Assembly (NCBI GenBank): GCA_020442165.1
Contig: JAGRKV010000020.1
Span: 1 to 64,000, forward strand
Source: Hyphomicrobiaceae bacterium
GTDB taxonomy: Bacteria; Pseudomonadota; Alphaproteobacteria; Rhizobiales; Hyphomicrobiaceae
Direction: 5' to 3'
DNA length: 64,000 nucleotides
Part shown: positions 51,219-60,521 of the stretch, one piece after another
Layout of the letters: every line of letters starts with the position of its first letter
Position numbering within the stretch: the first letter of the stretch is position 1
Notes under the pieces: model-generated
Databases searched by the model: none
Seen by the model: only the letters and a program-made list of their open reading frames with translations
What the model was told of the DNA's origin: nothing
Program-made: the position numbers and the translations under genes

Positions 51219-51571
51219 AATTCCAACAGGGTATGACCGCCAGGCTCGCGCCCGGCGGCCCCGTCTTATGGCGCAACTCGTTCGCGATTGCAAGCGGCAT
51301 TGGACCACTAGCCCGCCGTGCCCGCGCGCCATCTGGTTCGGGCGCGGCGAGGTTCAAAATTCCAGCGGAAATGAGCGGGTTGCGGAGCTCATTGACCTTG
51401 GCTAGACCGTTGGCAGCCGATCGCCAGCCGCGCTTGCCGCAAGCCTGAGGGCAAGTGGCATGGCCGCACACCGATGGAGCCAGCCCGCTGAACACGAAAC
51501 CACCATCCCAGCCGACACAGTCGCTGGCTTCAGCGGTTGCCGGCAGTGCCGATGCAGGCAAGGGACGGCCC
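51219..51571. other. Intergenic region between tRNA-Gly and the ProX-like gene
   Basis: No gene is supported in these 353 bases. The part 51455-51571 is open in frame with the ProX-like gene with a GTG at 51455, so it may encode an N-terminal extension (Ala/Ser/Pro-rich), but the better ribosome site is at 51560-51565. Confidence 0.4.
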
Positions 51572-52069
51572 GTGACGCGAGCCGAACTGTTCGCGCATTT
51601 GGAAGCGATGGGCATTGAGACCCGGACCGTCGACCACCCTCCCGTCTTCACGGTGGCCGAAAGCGAGGCCCTGGAGCGCGCCATCCCTGGCGGCCACACC
51701 AAGAACCTTTTTCTCAAGGACCCCAAGAGTCTTCTGTTCCTCGTCGTGGCCGAAAGCCACACCCGGGTCGATCTCAAGGCGCTTGCCCGGCGGCTTGGTG
51801 CCGGCCGCTTCAGCTTCGGCAAGCCGGAACTCTTGTTGGAGGTCTTGGGCGTCACGCCGGGCTCGGTCACCGCTTTCGCCGTCATCAACGACTGCAAGCA
51901 GCGGGTCCGGGTGGTGGTCGATGACCGGCTGATGCAACATGATACCGTCAACGGCCATCCGCTTGAGAATGCGGCAACGACCAACATTGCGCGCGACGAC
52001 CTTTTCCGGTTCTTATCCGCATCGGGACACGCGCCCCTGGTGCTGCCGTTGGGAAGCGACGATGCTTGA
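51572..52069 (+). CDS. YbaK/ProX-type aminoacyl-tRNA deacylase
   Basis: The 165-residue protein matches the ProX/PrdX (YbaK-domain) editing family: ELFAHLEAMGIETRTVDHPPVFTVAESEAL, IPGGHTKNLFLKDPKSLLFLVVAESHTRVDLKALARRLGAGRFSFG, then VTAFAVINDCKQRVRVVVDDRLM. These trans-editing factors hydrolyse Ala-tRNA(Pro) charged in error. The start is GTG at 51572 with AAGGGA 6 nt upstream, giving the family's usual length; a GTG at 51455 would add 39 disordered residues. The thioredoxin-like gene follows on the same strand at 112 nt. Confidence 0.88.
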   Translation: MTRAELFAHLEAMGIETRTVDHPPVFTVAESEALERAIPGGHTKNLFLKDPKSLLFLVVAESHTRVDLKALARRLGAGRFSFGKPELLLEVLGVTPGSVTAFAVINDCKQRVRVVVDDRLMQHDTVNGHPLENAATTNIARDDLFRFLSASGHAPLVLPLGSDDA

Positions 52070-52181
52070 GGCACCCCACGCCCGGGGCGACGCACGGCCG
52101 CAGGTACTTGCGGCGGGCGTCAGCGGATTGGAACATTTTGCGAGCCACCCCATATGGTCGTGGGGTGAACAGGAGTTTTAG

Positions 52182-53099
52182 ATGGCATTGAGACCTGGTG
52201 GTGTTGCGCAAGGCGCAGGGGCGGGCGGAGACGATCTCGTCAAGGATTCCTCGACTGCGGGCTTCGCGCGTGACGTGATCGAAGCCTCCAAGTCGGCACT
52301 TGTGCTCGTCGATTTCTGGGCGGCCTGGTGCGGACCGTGCCGCACTCTGGGGCCGATCCTTGAGAAGGTCGTGCGCAGCTACGGTGGCAAGGTGCGTCTG
52401 GTCAAGATCGACACCGACGAGCACCAGGCCATTGCCGGTCAGATGCGCATTCAATCGCTACCAACCGTCTATGCCTTCAAGGATGGCAAACCGCTCGATG
52501 GCTTCATGGGCGCTTTGCCGGAAAGCCAGATACGCTCGTTCGTCGACAGGCTGTTGGGCGACGATGCCGGCGACGATCTGTCGGCCGCCATGGAGGCCGC
52601 GCAGCAGGCGCTGGCTGCAGGGGATCTGCAGGGAGCCGCCGAATTGTATGCCGCCGTGCTGCAGGAGGATCAGCTCAACCCTGAGGCCCTGGCCGGTCTG
52701 GCGCAGTGCTACATGAAGAGCGGCGATGCTGATCGCGCCGAGCAGACCATCGCTCTGGTCCCGCCCGACAAGCGGAATATTGCAGCTGTCGAAAGCGTTC
52801 GCGCCGCACTGGAATTGGCAAAGAAGGCAAGCGATGCCGGCGACGCTTCGGAACTAGAAGCAAAAATCGCCGCAAATCCTGCCGATCATCAGGCGCGTTA
52901 CGACCTGGCCATTGCTCTGGCCGCCAAGGGCTTCAAGGCCGAGGCCGTCGATCATCTGGTTGAAATCGTGCGCCGGCAACGGGCATGGAACGAGGAAGCA
53001 GCCCGCAAGCAGCTTGTCCAGTTGTTCGAAGCCTGGGGTCCCAAGGACCCCGCGACGCTCGATGGACGCCGCAAGTTGTCATCCGTCCTGTTTTCGTGA
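52182..53099 (+). CDS. cnoX: CnoX/YbbN-type thioredoxin-TPR protein
   Basis: The 305-residue protein has an N-terminal thioredoxin domain with active site WCGPC (Cys50, Cys53) in VLVDFWAAWCGPCRTLGPIL and the cis-Pro loop SLPTVYAF. TPR-like helices follow (LQGAAELYAAVLQEDQLNPEALAGLAQCYMKSGDADRAEQTI, then the second unit NPADHQARYDLAIALAAKGFKAEAV) and the C-terminal RKLSSVLFS typical of YbbN. E. coli CnoX has SXXC in place of the first Cys and acts as a redox-sensitive chaperone; here CxxC is intact, so it may also be an oxidoreductase. AGGAG sits 7 nt before the ATG. Confidence 0.93.
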   Translation: MALRPGGVAQGAGAGGDDLVKDSSTAGFARDVIEASKSALVLVDFWAAWCGPCRTLGPILEKVVRSYGGKVRLVKIDTDEHQAIAGQMRIQSLPTVYAFKDGKPLDGFMGALPESQIRSFVDRLLGDDAGDDLSAAMEAAQQALAAGDLQGAAELYAAVLQEDQLNPEALAGLAQCYMKSGDADRAEQTIALVPPDKRNIAAVESVRAALELAKKASDAGDASELEAKIAANPADHQARYDLAIALAAKGFKAEAVDHLVEIVRRQRAWNEEAARKQLVQLFEAWGPKDPATLDGRRKLSSVLFS

Positions 53100-53164
53100 A
53101 GCAATAGCACGGCGAAGTCACCGGTCCGCGGCCGCGCGGACTCTCAGCAGCGGAAGGAAGCCCT

Positions 53165-53866
53165 TTGGCGACGACGGATCGATACCACACCCCCGACGAT
53201 CTGCCGCGCGAGTTGCCGCTGTTCCCGCTGCGTGGCGCAATCCTTCTTCCGCGGGCAACGCTGCCGCTCAATGTCTTTGAGCCACGTTACCTGCAGATGG
53301 TTGAGGACGTGATGAGTGGAAAGCGGCTCATCGGCATCATTCAGCCCGATGTGCCGCCCGAAAGCGGTGTCCCCGCGACGATTGAAAGCCCGAAGGGAAA
53401 TGACAGTCCTCTGAAGCGCGTGGGCTGCGCCGGCCGCGTCACCACCTATCAGGAACTCGACGATGGCCGCATACTTGTCACGCTGACTGGCATCGCGCGC
53501 TTCTCGCTCACAACCGAACATGCGACGGGAAATCCTTACCGGACAGCGTCTGTGGCCTGGCATGGTTTCGAAGGCGATTTCAGCTCGGGTCTTGGCGAGG
53601 ACAAGGTCGACCGCGAAGCTCTACTGCGCGTATTGAAGCGATACCTGGAAGCAAACCGGATGCAGGCCGATTGGCCGATCATTCTGAAGTCGTCAACCGA
53701 GTTTCTCGTCAATGCATTGGCTGTGATGAGCCCTTATGGTGCCGAGGAGAAACAGGCTTTACTGGAGGCGCCGGATCTGAAATCGCGCGCTGAGGTCCTG
53801 GTTGCGCTGGCCGAGATGGATATGGCAGCGGGCAATCGCACGCCGGGCGGTGGCATGATCCAGTGA
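53165..53866 (+). CDS. Lon N-terminal (substrate-binding) domain protein
   Basis: The 233-residue protein has the LON_substr_bdg pattern: [44 protein letters not shown] at the start, then [27 protein letters not shown] and a helical second half ([20 protein letters not shown]). Unlike Lon it has no ATPase or protease domain. Such free-standing LonN proteins are common in alphaproteobacteria; function unknown, possibly peptide binding. The start is TTG at 53165 following GGAAGGAAG. It lies between cnoX and the Trm112-like gene, all three on the plus strand and closely spaced, a frequent arrangement. Confidence 0.9.
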   Translation: MATTDRYHTPDDLPRELPLFPLRGAILLPRATLPLNVFEPRYLQMVEDVMSGKRLIGIIQPDVPPESGVPATIESPKGNDSPLKRVGCAGRVTTYQELDDGRILVTLTGIARFSLTTEHATGNPYRTASVAWHGFEGDFSSGLGEDKVDREALLRVLKRYLEANRMQADWPIILKSSTEFLVNALAVMSPYGAEEKQALLEAPDLKSRAEVLVALAEMDMAAGNRTPGGGMIQ

Positions 53867-53924
53867 AGGCGAAGGTGCGCCGGCGCGCACGTTCATTCCA
53901 GAATGGCACGCAGGTAGAACAACG

Positions 53925-54143
53925 ATGACGGACGACGATGCTTCTTCAGAGCGCGTGATCGACAAGCGGTTGCTGTCCCTGCTGGTCTGCCCGGTTACCA
54001 AAAAGCCTTTGCACTACGACCGTGAGCGTCAGGAGCTTGTTTCAAGTGCGGCGCGGCTCGCGTTTCCCATCCGTGACGGCGTGCCTTTGTTGACCCTCGA
54101 CGCCGCACGCCATACCGACGATGAGCCGAAAAAGGGCCGCTAG
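53925..54143 (+). CDS. Trm112-family (UPF0434) small protein
   Basis: The 72-residue protein matches the Trm112/YcaR family: [50 protein letters not shown]. Bacterial members keep only one Cys pair half (CPVTKKPL), so zinc binding is doubtful. In eukaryotes Trm112 activates methyltransferases; in bacteria the role is unknown, and it often lies near kdsB or lpxK. Here it lies 58 nt after the LonN gene and before a hybrid histidine kinase. Confidence 0.92.
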   Translation: MTDDDASSERVIDKRLLSLLVCPVTKKPLHYDRERQELVSSAARLAFPIRDGVPLLTLDAARHTDDEPKKGR

Positions 54144-54277
54144 TCGTTGCTGGAGTGGCGGAGTGCCTGCGCGCGGCACACGTCTTTACTTCTCATTCAC
54201 CCAGTCGCTTGAGCTTTTGTCAAAAGCCGTGTGGTTCGCTGGCCTGGAATATTCCATTGGGCTTCAGGTGGCCGCGC

Positions 54278-56755
54278 GTGAATTCGCAGAAGCAGTCAGA
54301 GGCGGGATCGGCCCAAAGGCCGCTCCGTCCGTCGGGGCGTTGGCCCTCTCGCAGTTCGCTGTTGCGGCTGTCGACGGCGCTCGACCTTGCTCGTGCTCGC
54401 TCGCGCATCCATGCGCAGCCGCCGCGTTGGCCCTACCTTCTCGCGGCAGCGGCAATTGCCCTGATGCTGGTTGGCTTCGCGGCAATGAGCGAGCCGCTGG
54501 GCATGCCCCATGCTTTCCTGGTCGCCGCCGCCATGCTGCTTGTGATCGCAGCCCATGCAGCACTTTCCGCTGGCGGTGTCGTGCAAGACCATGCAGCCGA
54601 TCATGGCAAGGAACGCTTCAACGATCTTTGTGATATGCTGGAGCATCGTCTGGAACAGCTCCAGGATGTGCATTGGGAAATTTCGGAAACCGACACCCGC
54701 TACCGCGATCTGCTTGACGAGCAGAGCGATGTCATCCTGCGGCGCGATGCCAGCCACCGGCTCACCTACGTCAACTCCGCATTCGTCCGCGTGTTCGGGA
54801 TCGAGGCCGCCGAGGCCATGGGGTCTGAGTTCCGGCCCAACGTGATTGAAATAGCCGCGCTGCCATCCATTGATGTCGGCAACGCCGAGCGTGGCACGCG
54901 GCGGCTCGAGCAGGTTGAGACCGCCGCCGGCCCTCGCTGGTATGTCTGGGACGAGCATGACGTGAGCGCCAGCGATGGCGCCGGAATCGAGGTGCAGGCA
55001 ATCGGTCGCGACGTGACGGCGGACTGCCGCCGCGCCGCCGAATTGGCAGAAGCACGCGATCAGGCTGAAGCCGCAAGCCGCGCCAAGTCGCGTTTCCTCG
55101 CCGCCATGAGCCACGAGATTCGCACGCCCATGAACGGCATCTTGGGGATGGCGTCGCTGCTGCGCGAAACCGCTCCGACCGACGAGCAGAGCACCTATAT
55201 CGAGGCTGTCGATCAGTCCGCGCGCGTGCTGGTGGCATTGATCGATGAGATTCTTGATTTCTCAAAGATCGAAGCCGGCAAGATCGTGTTGGCCGAGGCA
55301 CCGTTCCAGCTCTCGGAGATGGCACAGAGCATTGTCGAGCTTCTTTCGCCGCGCGCCCACGACAAGGGGCTGGAGCTGGCACTGACTGTTGAGGCGGAAG
55401 CCGATCGCGAGCTGACGGGCGACGAGCCTCGCGTGAGGCAGATCATGCTCAACCTGCTCTCCAATGCCATCAAGTTCACGGATCACGGCGGCGTTTCGGT
55501 CAACATTTCGGGCACGGCGCTGGGCGATGGACGCATTGCGATCGAACTCAAGGTGGAAGATAGCGGCATCGGGCTTTCGGCCGCCGATATGCAGCGTCTC
55601 TTCCTGGAGTTTGAACAGGCAGACGCGCCGCAGCGCCGGCACCAGGGTGGCACGGGGTTGGGCCTCGCCATTTCCAAGCGCCTGGCGCGCGCCATGGGTG
55701 GCGACATCCTTGTCTTCTCCACCCCAGGGACGGGCTCCACCTTCATCGCGCGCATCATTCTGGCCGACGCGGCAAGTGGAAAGACGGCACAGCGGGCAAA
55801 CTCCCTCGCACCCGCCCAGATTTTCCATGTGCTGCTTGCCATGGATACGCATATCGAACGGCGTAGCATCTCGCATATCCTGAAATCAGCCGGACAGAAG
55901 GTGATTGAAGCGGACACGAGCGACGCTGCCAGGCATATTGCAATCGCCGCCTCAGCAGGTCACGCGATCGATCGCGTCATTGTCGATGTCGGCTGCGATC
56001 CGGAGCGTGCCGGCGGTATCCTGGCCGCCGCGCGGGCCGCGGCGGGAGAAGCCCGCGTTATCGGTCTCGTCACTGTGAACGTGCTGGCGCGTTCAGGGCT
56101 CGCGAAGTTCCGCAGCCTGGGTTTCGAGCGTTATCTCGTCCGGCCAGTTCGCGTCGGCTCGTTGCTTGAACAGATTGCCTGGCGGGCGCCGGCGGTCTCT
56201 GATGCAAAAGCCAATCCTTTCAAAGCTGCCGATGCCGGACAGGTTGGGATGGCGGGCGCTGTTCCATCATGGCAATGGCACGAGCAGGGAGATGGCAAGG
56301 CTGTATCGCCCAACGTGCTGCTCATCGAAGACAACGCAATCAATGCACTGATGGCGCGCCGCATGCTGGAGAAGTGCGGTTGTACGGTGGAGCATCGCCC
56401 TGATGGAAGCAGCGGCGTTGAGTGCGCTCTTTCGGTACTGCGCCATGAGCGCCCGGCATTCGATCTCATCTTGATGGACATCAACATGCCCGGACTTGAT
56501 GGCATGGCAGCTGCCAAGATGATCCGCAAGGCTTATGCCGCCGATGGCGAATTGGCAGCGCATGAAACCTGTCCGCCAATTGTCTCGCTGACTGCCAACG
56601 CCTTCCCCGAGGATCGCAAACGCTTTCTCTCCGAAGGTCTTGATGATTATCTGGCGAAACCTTTCGACCTTGATGATCTCAAGGCACTGCTCCATGTCTG
56701 GATTCCACGACGCGACGCGGTGTCGGTTGCCATGACTTCATCGGCACGCGGTTGA
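54278..56755 (+). CDS. Hybrid sensor histidine kinase with degenerate receiver plus receiver domain
   Basis: The 825-residue protein from GTG 54278 (AGGTGG 7 nt upstream) has two membrane segments ([18 protein letters not shown] and [17 protein letters not shown], about 47-95), a PAS domain (about 130-235; [32 protein letters not shown]), HisKA with His279 ([13 protein letters not shown]) and HATPase ([13 protein letters not shown] box, EDSGIGLS G1, [10 protein letters not shown]2). A first receiver-like domain (about 520-650) has its Lys replaced by Arg (YLVRPV) and unclear phosphoacceptor surroundings, so it may be degenerate. A C-terminal receiver has Asp734 ([13 protein letters not shown]) and YLAKPFD. 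No cognate response regulator is adjacent. An earlier start at 54155 is possible. Confidence 0.88.
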   Translation: MNSQKQSEAGSAQRPLRPSGRWPSRSSLLRLSTALDLARARSRIHAQPPRWPYLLAAAAIALMLVGFAAMSEPLGMPHAFLVAAAMLLVIAAHAALSAGGVVQDHAADHGKERFNDLCDMLEHRLEQLQDVHWEISETDTRYRDLLDEQSDVILRRDASHRLTYVNSAFVRVFGIEAAEAMGSEFRPNVIEIAALPSIDVGNAERGTRRLEQVETAAGPRWYVWDEHDVSASDGAGIEVQAIGRDVTADCRRAAELAEARDQAEAASRAKSRFLAAMSHEIRTPMNGILGMASLLRETAPTDEQSTYIEAVDQSARVLVALIDEILDFSKIEAGKIVLAEAPFQLSEMAQSIVELLSPRAHDKGLELALTVEAEADRELTGDEPRVRQIMLNLLSNAIKFTDHGGVSVNISGTALGDGRIAIELKVEDSGIGLSAADMQRLFLEFEQADAPQRRHQGGTGLGLAISKRLARAMGGDILVFSTPGTGSTFIARIILADAASGKTAQRANSLAPAQIFHVLLAMDTHIERRSISHILKSAGQKVIEADTSDAARHIAIAASAGHAIDRVIVDVGCDPERAGGILAAARAAAGEARVIGLVTVNVLARSGLAKFRSLGFERYLVRPVRVGSLLEQIAWRAPAVSDAKANPFKAADAGQVGMAGAVPSWQWHEQGDGKAVSPNVLLIEDNAINALMARRMLEKCGCTVEHRPDGSSGVECALSVLRHERPAFDLILMDINMPGLDGMAAAKMIRKAYAADGELAAHETCPPIVSLTANAFPEDRKRFLSEGLDDYLAKPFDLDDLKALLHVWIPRRDAVSVAMTSSARG

Positions 56756-56986
56756 TCGTCTTCCAATCTTGCGAATAACTGCCCAAGAATATTAGCCGTT
56801 TGTGCGTTGGCATTACTCCGCGCGAGGCCCGGTGTCTGCGCGCATGCCGGCGCTGATGCATGCGTCTCAGATCCGTCACGGAACGATGCTAACGATTTTG
56901 TCAGCGAATCGAACGCGCCGGATGCATTAAGGTGCGGCAGGTGCGCTCTTCGACACCAGGGCGAGGCAAGGCGGGGTATTCCGACA

Positions 56987-57967
56987 ATGCTTATTGATCG
57001 TTTCCGCGTGCGCGATGACGAGTTGGGAGCCGTGGGCTACCTCAAGCAGCGCGGAGAGACGCTCAGCCGGCCTTGGCGTGCCGGGCTGGAGCGCACACTG
57101 CGCGCGCGCGGCCTCGCCAGACCGCAAGGCGCCGGCGTTGTCTACGGGCGTCTCGGCAATCTGGAAGTGGGGCTGGCAAGGAGCTTGAAGGATATCCGCC
57201 GCGCGCAGAGGCTACGCTACGATGTCTTCTATGGCGAGATGTCGGCAAAGCCCGGACTGCTCGCTGAAATGCGCCGCCGAGACGAAGACCCCTACGATGC
57301 GATTTGCGATCACCTGTTGGTCGTTGATCGCGGATCAGCTCCAGGCAGCGAACAGGTGGTGCTGATGCAGAAGCCGCGTGTCGTCGGCACCTACAGGCTG
57401 CTGCGGTCCGATGTCGCCCGCAGGCATTTCGGCTTCTACACCCAGGGCGAATACGACATCGCCCCGCTTATCGAACGGCGCGGGCGGCACCAGCGGTTCT
57501 TGGAACTCGGGCGCTCATGTGTGTCGAAGCCTTACCGCAACAAGCGCTCGCTGGAGCTGCTGTGGCACGGCCTGTGGACCTACGTTCGCGAGCACAAGGT
57601 CGACGTCATGATAGGCTGTGCCAGCTTCGAGGGAACCGATCCCGCTGAGCACGCCCTGGCGCTCTCCTTCCTCCACCACTATGCCCGCGCGCCGGAGGAC
57701 TGGCGTTGCCGCGCGCATTCGCATCTTTTTCGTCCGATGGACATGCTGGAGAAGGACGCCATAGACCCCAAGGCGGCGGTGAAGGCACTCCCGCCGCTGA
57801 TAAAGGGATACCTCCGGCTCGGTGCCTTCTTCGGCGACGGCGCGGTGATCGATCGTCAGTTCGGCACCACCGACGTCCTGGTGGTTCTGCCGGTCGAGAA
57901 GATCGATCCGCGCTACTTCGGCCACTTCGGCGCACCCGACGAGGTCAAGAGCCGCGTGGCGGTTTAA
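56987..57967 (+). CDS. olsB: OlsB-like L-ornithine N(alpha)-acyltransferase
   Basis: The 326-residue protein is of the GNAT-related OlsB/hemolysin-like acyltransferase family: LEVGLARSLKDIRRAQRLRYDVFYGEM at the start of the domain, DEDPYDAICDHLLVVD, VVGTYRLLRSDVARRHFGFYTQGEYDI, LELGRSCVSKPYRNKRSLELLWHGLWTYV and MIGCASFEGTDPAEHALALSFLHH. In alphaproteobacteria OlsB transfers a 3-hydroxyacyl chain to ornithine to make lyso-ornithine lipid, usually under phosphate limitation. The partner olsA is not in the window. The start at 56987 is the family-like one; the preceding in-frame ~60 residues are Arg/Cys-rich and not conserved. Confidence 0.82.
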   Translation: MLIDRFRVRDDELGAVGYLKQRGETLSRPWRAGLERTLRARGLARPQGAGVVYGRLGNLEVGLARSLKDIRRAQRLRYDVFYGEMSAKPGLLAEMRRRDEDPYDAICDHLLVVDRGSAPGSEQVVLMQKPRVVGTYRLLRSDVARRHFGFYTQGEYDIAPLIERRGRHQRFLELGRSCVSKPYRNKRSLELLWHGLWTYVREHKVDVMIGCASFEGTDPAEHALALSFLHHYARAPEDWRCRAHSHLFRPMDMLEKDAIDPKAAVKALPPLIKGYLRLGAFFGDGAVIDRQFGTTDVLVVLPVEKIDPRYFGHFGAPDEVKSRVAV

Positions 57968-57979
57968 CGAGCCACAGCC

Positions 57980-60250
57980 CTACTTGTTGACGTCGTAGGC
58001 CGCCAGCGCCGCGACGTTGACAATGTCGGTGTCGCGGGCGCCGAGCGAACAGATCTGGATCGACTTGTCGAGGCCGACGAGTAGCGGTCCGATGATCGTG
58101 GCGCCGCCCAACTCGCGCAGCATCTTGGTCGAGATCGAGGCCGCGTGAAACGCCGGCATGATGAGCACGTTGGCCGTGTCCGACAATCGGCAGAACGGAT
58201 AGAGCTTCATCAAGTTGCGGTTGAGTGCGACGTCTGCTGCCATGTCGCCGTCGTACTCGAAGTCCACGCCTTTCTCGTCGAGAATCGAAATTGCTTCCCG
58301 CACCTCGTCGGAGCGTTCGCCGCGCGGTTGCCCGAACGTGGAATAGGTGAGGAAGGCGACGCGCGGCTCCAGGCCGAAGTTGCGCGCGGCCCGTGCTGCC
58401 TCCTCCGCGATGTAGACGAGCTGCTCGGTGGTTGGGATGTTGTGGATCGAGGTGTCTGCAATCATAACCGCGCGCCCGCGCACAATCGCCAGCGTGACGC
58501 CGATGACGTGACGGCTGGGAGCCGGGTCGATAACTCGCAACACGTCGCGATAGACGCTGGTGAAGTTGCGCGTCACGCCCGACACCATCGAGTCGGCATA
58601 GCCGTGGGCCACCATCAGCGCGCTGTAGATGTTGCGTTCGTTCTTGACGAGCCGCTCACAGTCGCGCCTCAGATACCCGCGCCGCTGAAGCCGCCTGTAG
58701 AGATAGTCGGTAAACTCCTCGTGGTGTTCCGACCGCCGCGTATCATAGAGTTCTATCGCGGGATGCATGGCGATGCCGAGTTCCTTGAAGGAATCGCGCA
58801 CCCGTTGTTCGGAACCCACCAGAAGCGGCTGGCCGAACCCTTGCGTCAGGAAGGCTTGGGCTGCGCGGATCACGGCTGGGTCCTCGCCCTCGGCGAAGAT
58901 AACCCGCTTGGGGTCCGCCTTCACCTCCTCGAAGATTGATTGCAGCCAGCCGACCAGTGGATCGAGCCGGCCCTGCAGCCGTGCCACGTAGGCTTCCATA
59001 TCGATGATCGGCTTGCGGGCGACGCCTGAATCCATGGCCGCCCGCGCCACTGCCGGTGCGATGTGCCAGATGATGCGGGAATCGAACGCAGCCGGAATGA
59101 TATAGTCCCGCCCAAAAGTCGGCCGCAGCCCGTGGAATGCGGATGCGACCTGATCGGAAACCGCAGCTCGTGCGAGTTCCGCCAAAGCACGCGCCGCCGC
59201 CACCTTCATCGCCTCGTTGATGGTCGACGCCTGCACGTCGAGCGCGCCGCGGAAGATGAAGGGGAAGCACAAGACGTTGTTGACCTGGTTGGGATAGTCG
59301 GACCGCCCGGTGGCGATGATGGCGTCGTCGCGAACCGACATCACGTCTTCCGGGGTGATCTCCGGTTCCGGGTTCGCCATGGCGAAAATGAGCGGGCTGG
59401 GCGCCATGCTCTCCACCATTTCGGTGCTGACGATGCCTCCCGCCGACAAGCCGAGAAAGACGTCCGCGTCCTTGATGATCTCAGCCAGCGTCCGCGCTTT
59501 GGTGTCCTGCGCGAAGGGCTCCTTCCACTGGTCCATCAGCTCCGTGCGGCCCTTGTAGACGACACCGGCGATGTCGGAGATGAAGATATTCTCGCGCTTC
59601 ATGCCAAGACTGACGAGCAGGTTGAGGCAGGCGAGAGCCGCAGCACCCGCGCCAGAGCATGCGAGTTTGACGTCCTCGATGTTCTTGCCCGCGACCTCAA
59701 GCCCGTTGAGAATGGCAGCGCCGACCACGATCGCCGTCCCGTGCTGGTCGTCATGGAAGACCGGGATGTCGAGCAGCTCCTTCAGCTGCTTTTCGATGAT
59801 GAAGCAGTCCGGTGCTTTGATGTCTTCCAGGTTGATGCCGCCGAATGACGGTCCGAGATAGCGCACCGCATTGACGAACGCTTCGATGTCCTGCGTGTCG
59901 ACCAGTAGGTCGATGGCGTCGATGTCGGCGAAGCGTTTGAACAGCGCCCCCTTGCCTTCCATGACAGGCTTGGCCGCAAGCGCGCCGAGATTGCCAAGTC
60001 CGAGGATCGCCGTGCCATTGGAGACGACAGCGACGAGATTGCCCTTGTTGGTGTAGTCGTAGGCAGTCGACGGGTCCTCGGCGATCGCCCGCACCGGCAC
60101 GGCCACACCCGGCGAATAGGCAAGTGACAAGTCGCGCTGCGTCGTCAGCGGCTTCGTCGGCGTGATTTCGAGCTTGCCCGGCTTCCCGTGGGCGTGGAAC
60201 TGCAAGGCTTCCTGCTCGGTGAAGCGGGCATCTGCAAACCGTGTGGCCAT
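57980..60250 (-). CDS. maeB: NADP-dependent malic enzyme with phosphotransacetylase-like domain
   Basis: The 756-residue protein is of MaeB type. The N-terminal malic enzyme domain (1-430) contains LSLAYSPGVAVPVRAIAEDPSTAYDYTNKGNLVAVVSNGTAILGLGNLGALAAKPVMEGKGALFKRFADIDAIDLLVDT, HDDQHGTAIVVGAAILNGLEVAGK and the NADP fold LACSGAGAAALACLNLLVSLG. The C-terminal phosphate acetyltransferase-like part (430-756) has VIFAEGEDPAVIRAAQAF and FLTYSTFGQPRGERSDEV, but is thought to be regulatory. It makes pyruvate and NADPH from malate. It overlaps no neighbour; olsB faces it convergently with 12 nt between the stops. The start at 60250 is the family-like one. Confidence 0.97.
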   Translation of the reverse strand: MATRFADARFTEQEALQFHAHGKPGKLEITPTKPLTTQRDLSLAYSPGVAVPVRAIAEDPSTAYDYTNKGNLVAVVSNGTAILGLGNLGALAAKPVMEGKGALFKRFADIDAIDLLVDTQDIEAFVNAVRYLGPSFGGINLEDIKAPDCFIIEKQLKELLDIPVFHDDQHGTAIVVGAAILNGLEVAGKNIEDVKLACSGAGAAALACLNLLVSLGMKRENIFISDIAGVVYKGRTELMDQWKEPFAQDTKARTLAEIIKDADVFLGLSAGGIVSTEMVESMAPSPLIFAMANPEPEITPEDVMSVRDDAIIATGRSDYPNQVNNVLCFPFIFRGALDVQASTINEAMKVAAARALAELARAAVSDQVASAFHGLRPTFGRDYIIPAAFDSRIIWHIAPAVARAAMDSGVARKPIIDMEAYVARLQGRLDPLVGWLQSIFEEVKADPKRVIFAEGEDPAVIRAAQAFLTQGFGQPLLVGSEQRVRDSFKELGIAMHPAIELYDTRRSEHHEEFTDYLYRRLQRRGYLRRDCERLVKNERNIYSALMVAHGYADSMVSGVTRNFTSVYRDVLRVIDPAPSRHVIGVTLAIVRGRAVMIADTSIHNIPTTEQLVYIAEEAARAARNFGLEPRVAFLTYSTFGQPRGERSDEVREAISILDEKGVDFEYDGDMAADVALNRNLMKLYPFCRLSDTANVLIMPAFHAASISTKMLRELGGATIIGPLLVGLDKSIQICSLGARDTDIVNVAALAAYDVNK

Positions 60251-60521
60251 GTGGCGCCGTTTCGCTCTCTGGATGGGACGGGGCACGTCAATTCGGCCGG
60301 TCCAAGTGATGTTTTGGATCAGGGGTTTGCCGCCCCCGTTCGCGCGGCGGGCAAGATAGGTGCTGGCGAGGTGGTATACAACAGCGATCAAGGTCGATGG
60401 TGTGCTGGGGCCGTTACACCGCAAGTTCGGCGTATCGGGCGGTTTCCCGGGGGCTGCCAACACGCTATGGCTGTCGGCATGGCGAGGTTAATGTCCGGGC
60501 GACACCGTGGCAGGGGCAGGG

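Noticed and set aside
54150-54230. A tRNA-like start (GGAGTGGCGGAGTGCCTG) after the Trm112 gene
   Set aside because: The D-arm-like piece is not followed by a matching anticodon arm or a TTC T-arm, and the acceptor ends do not pair.
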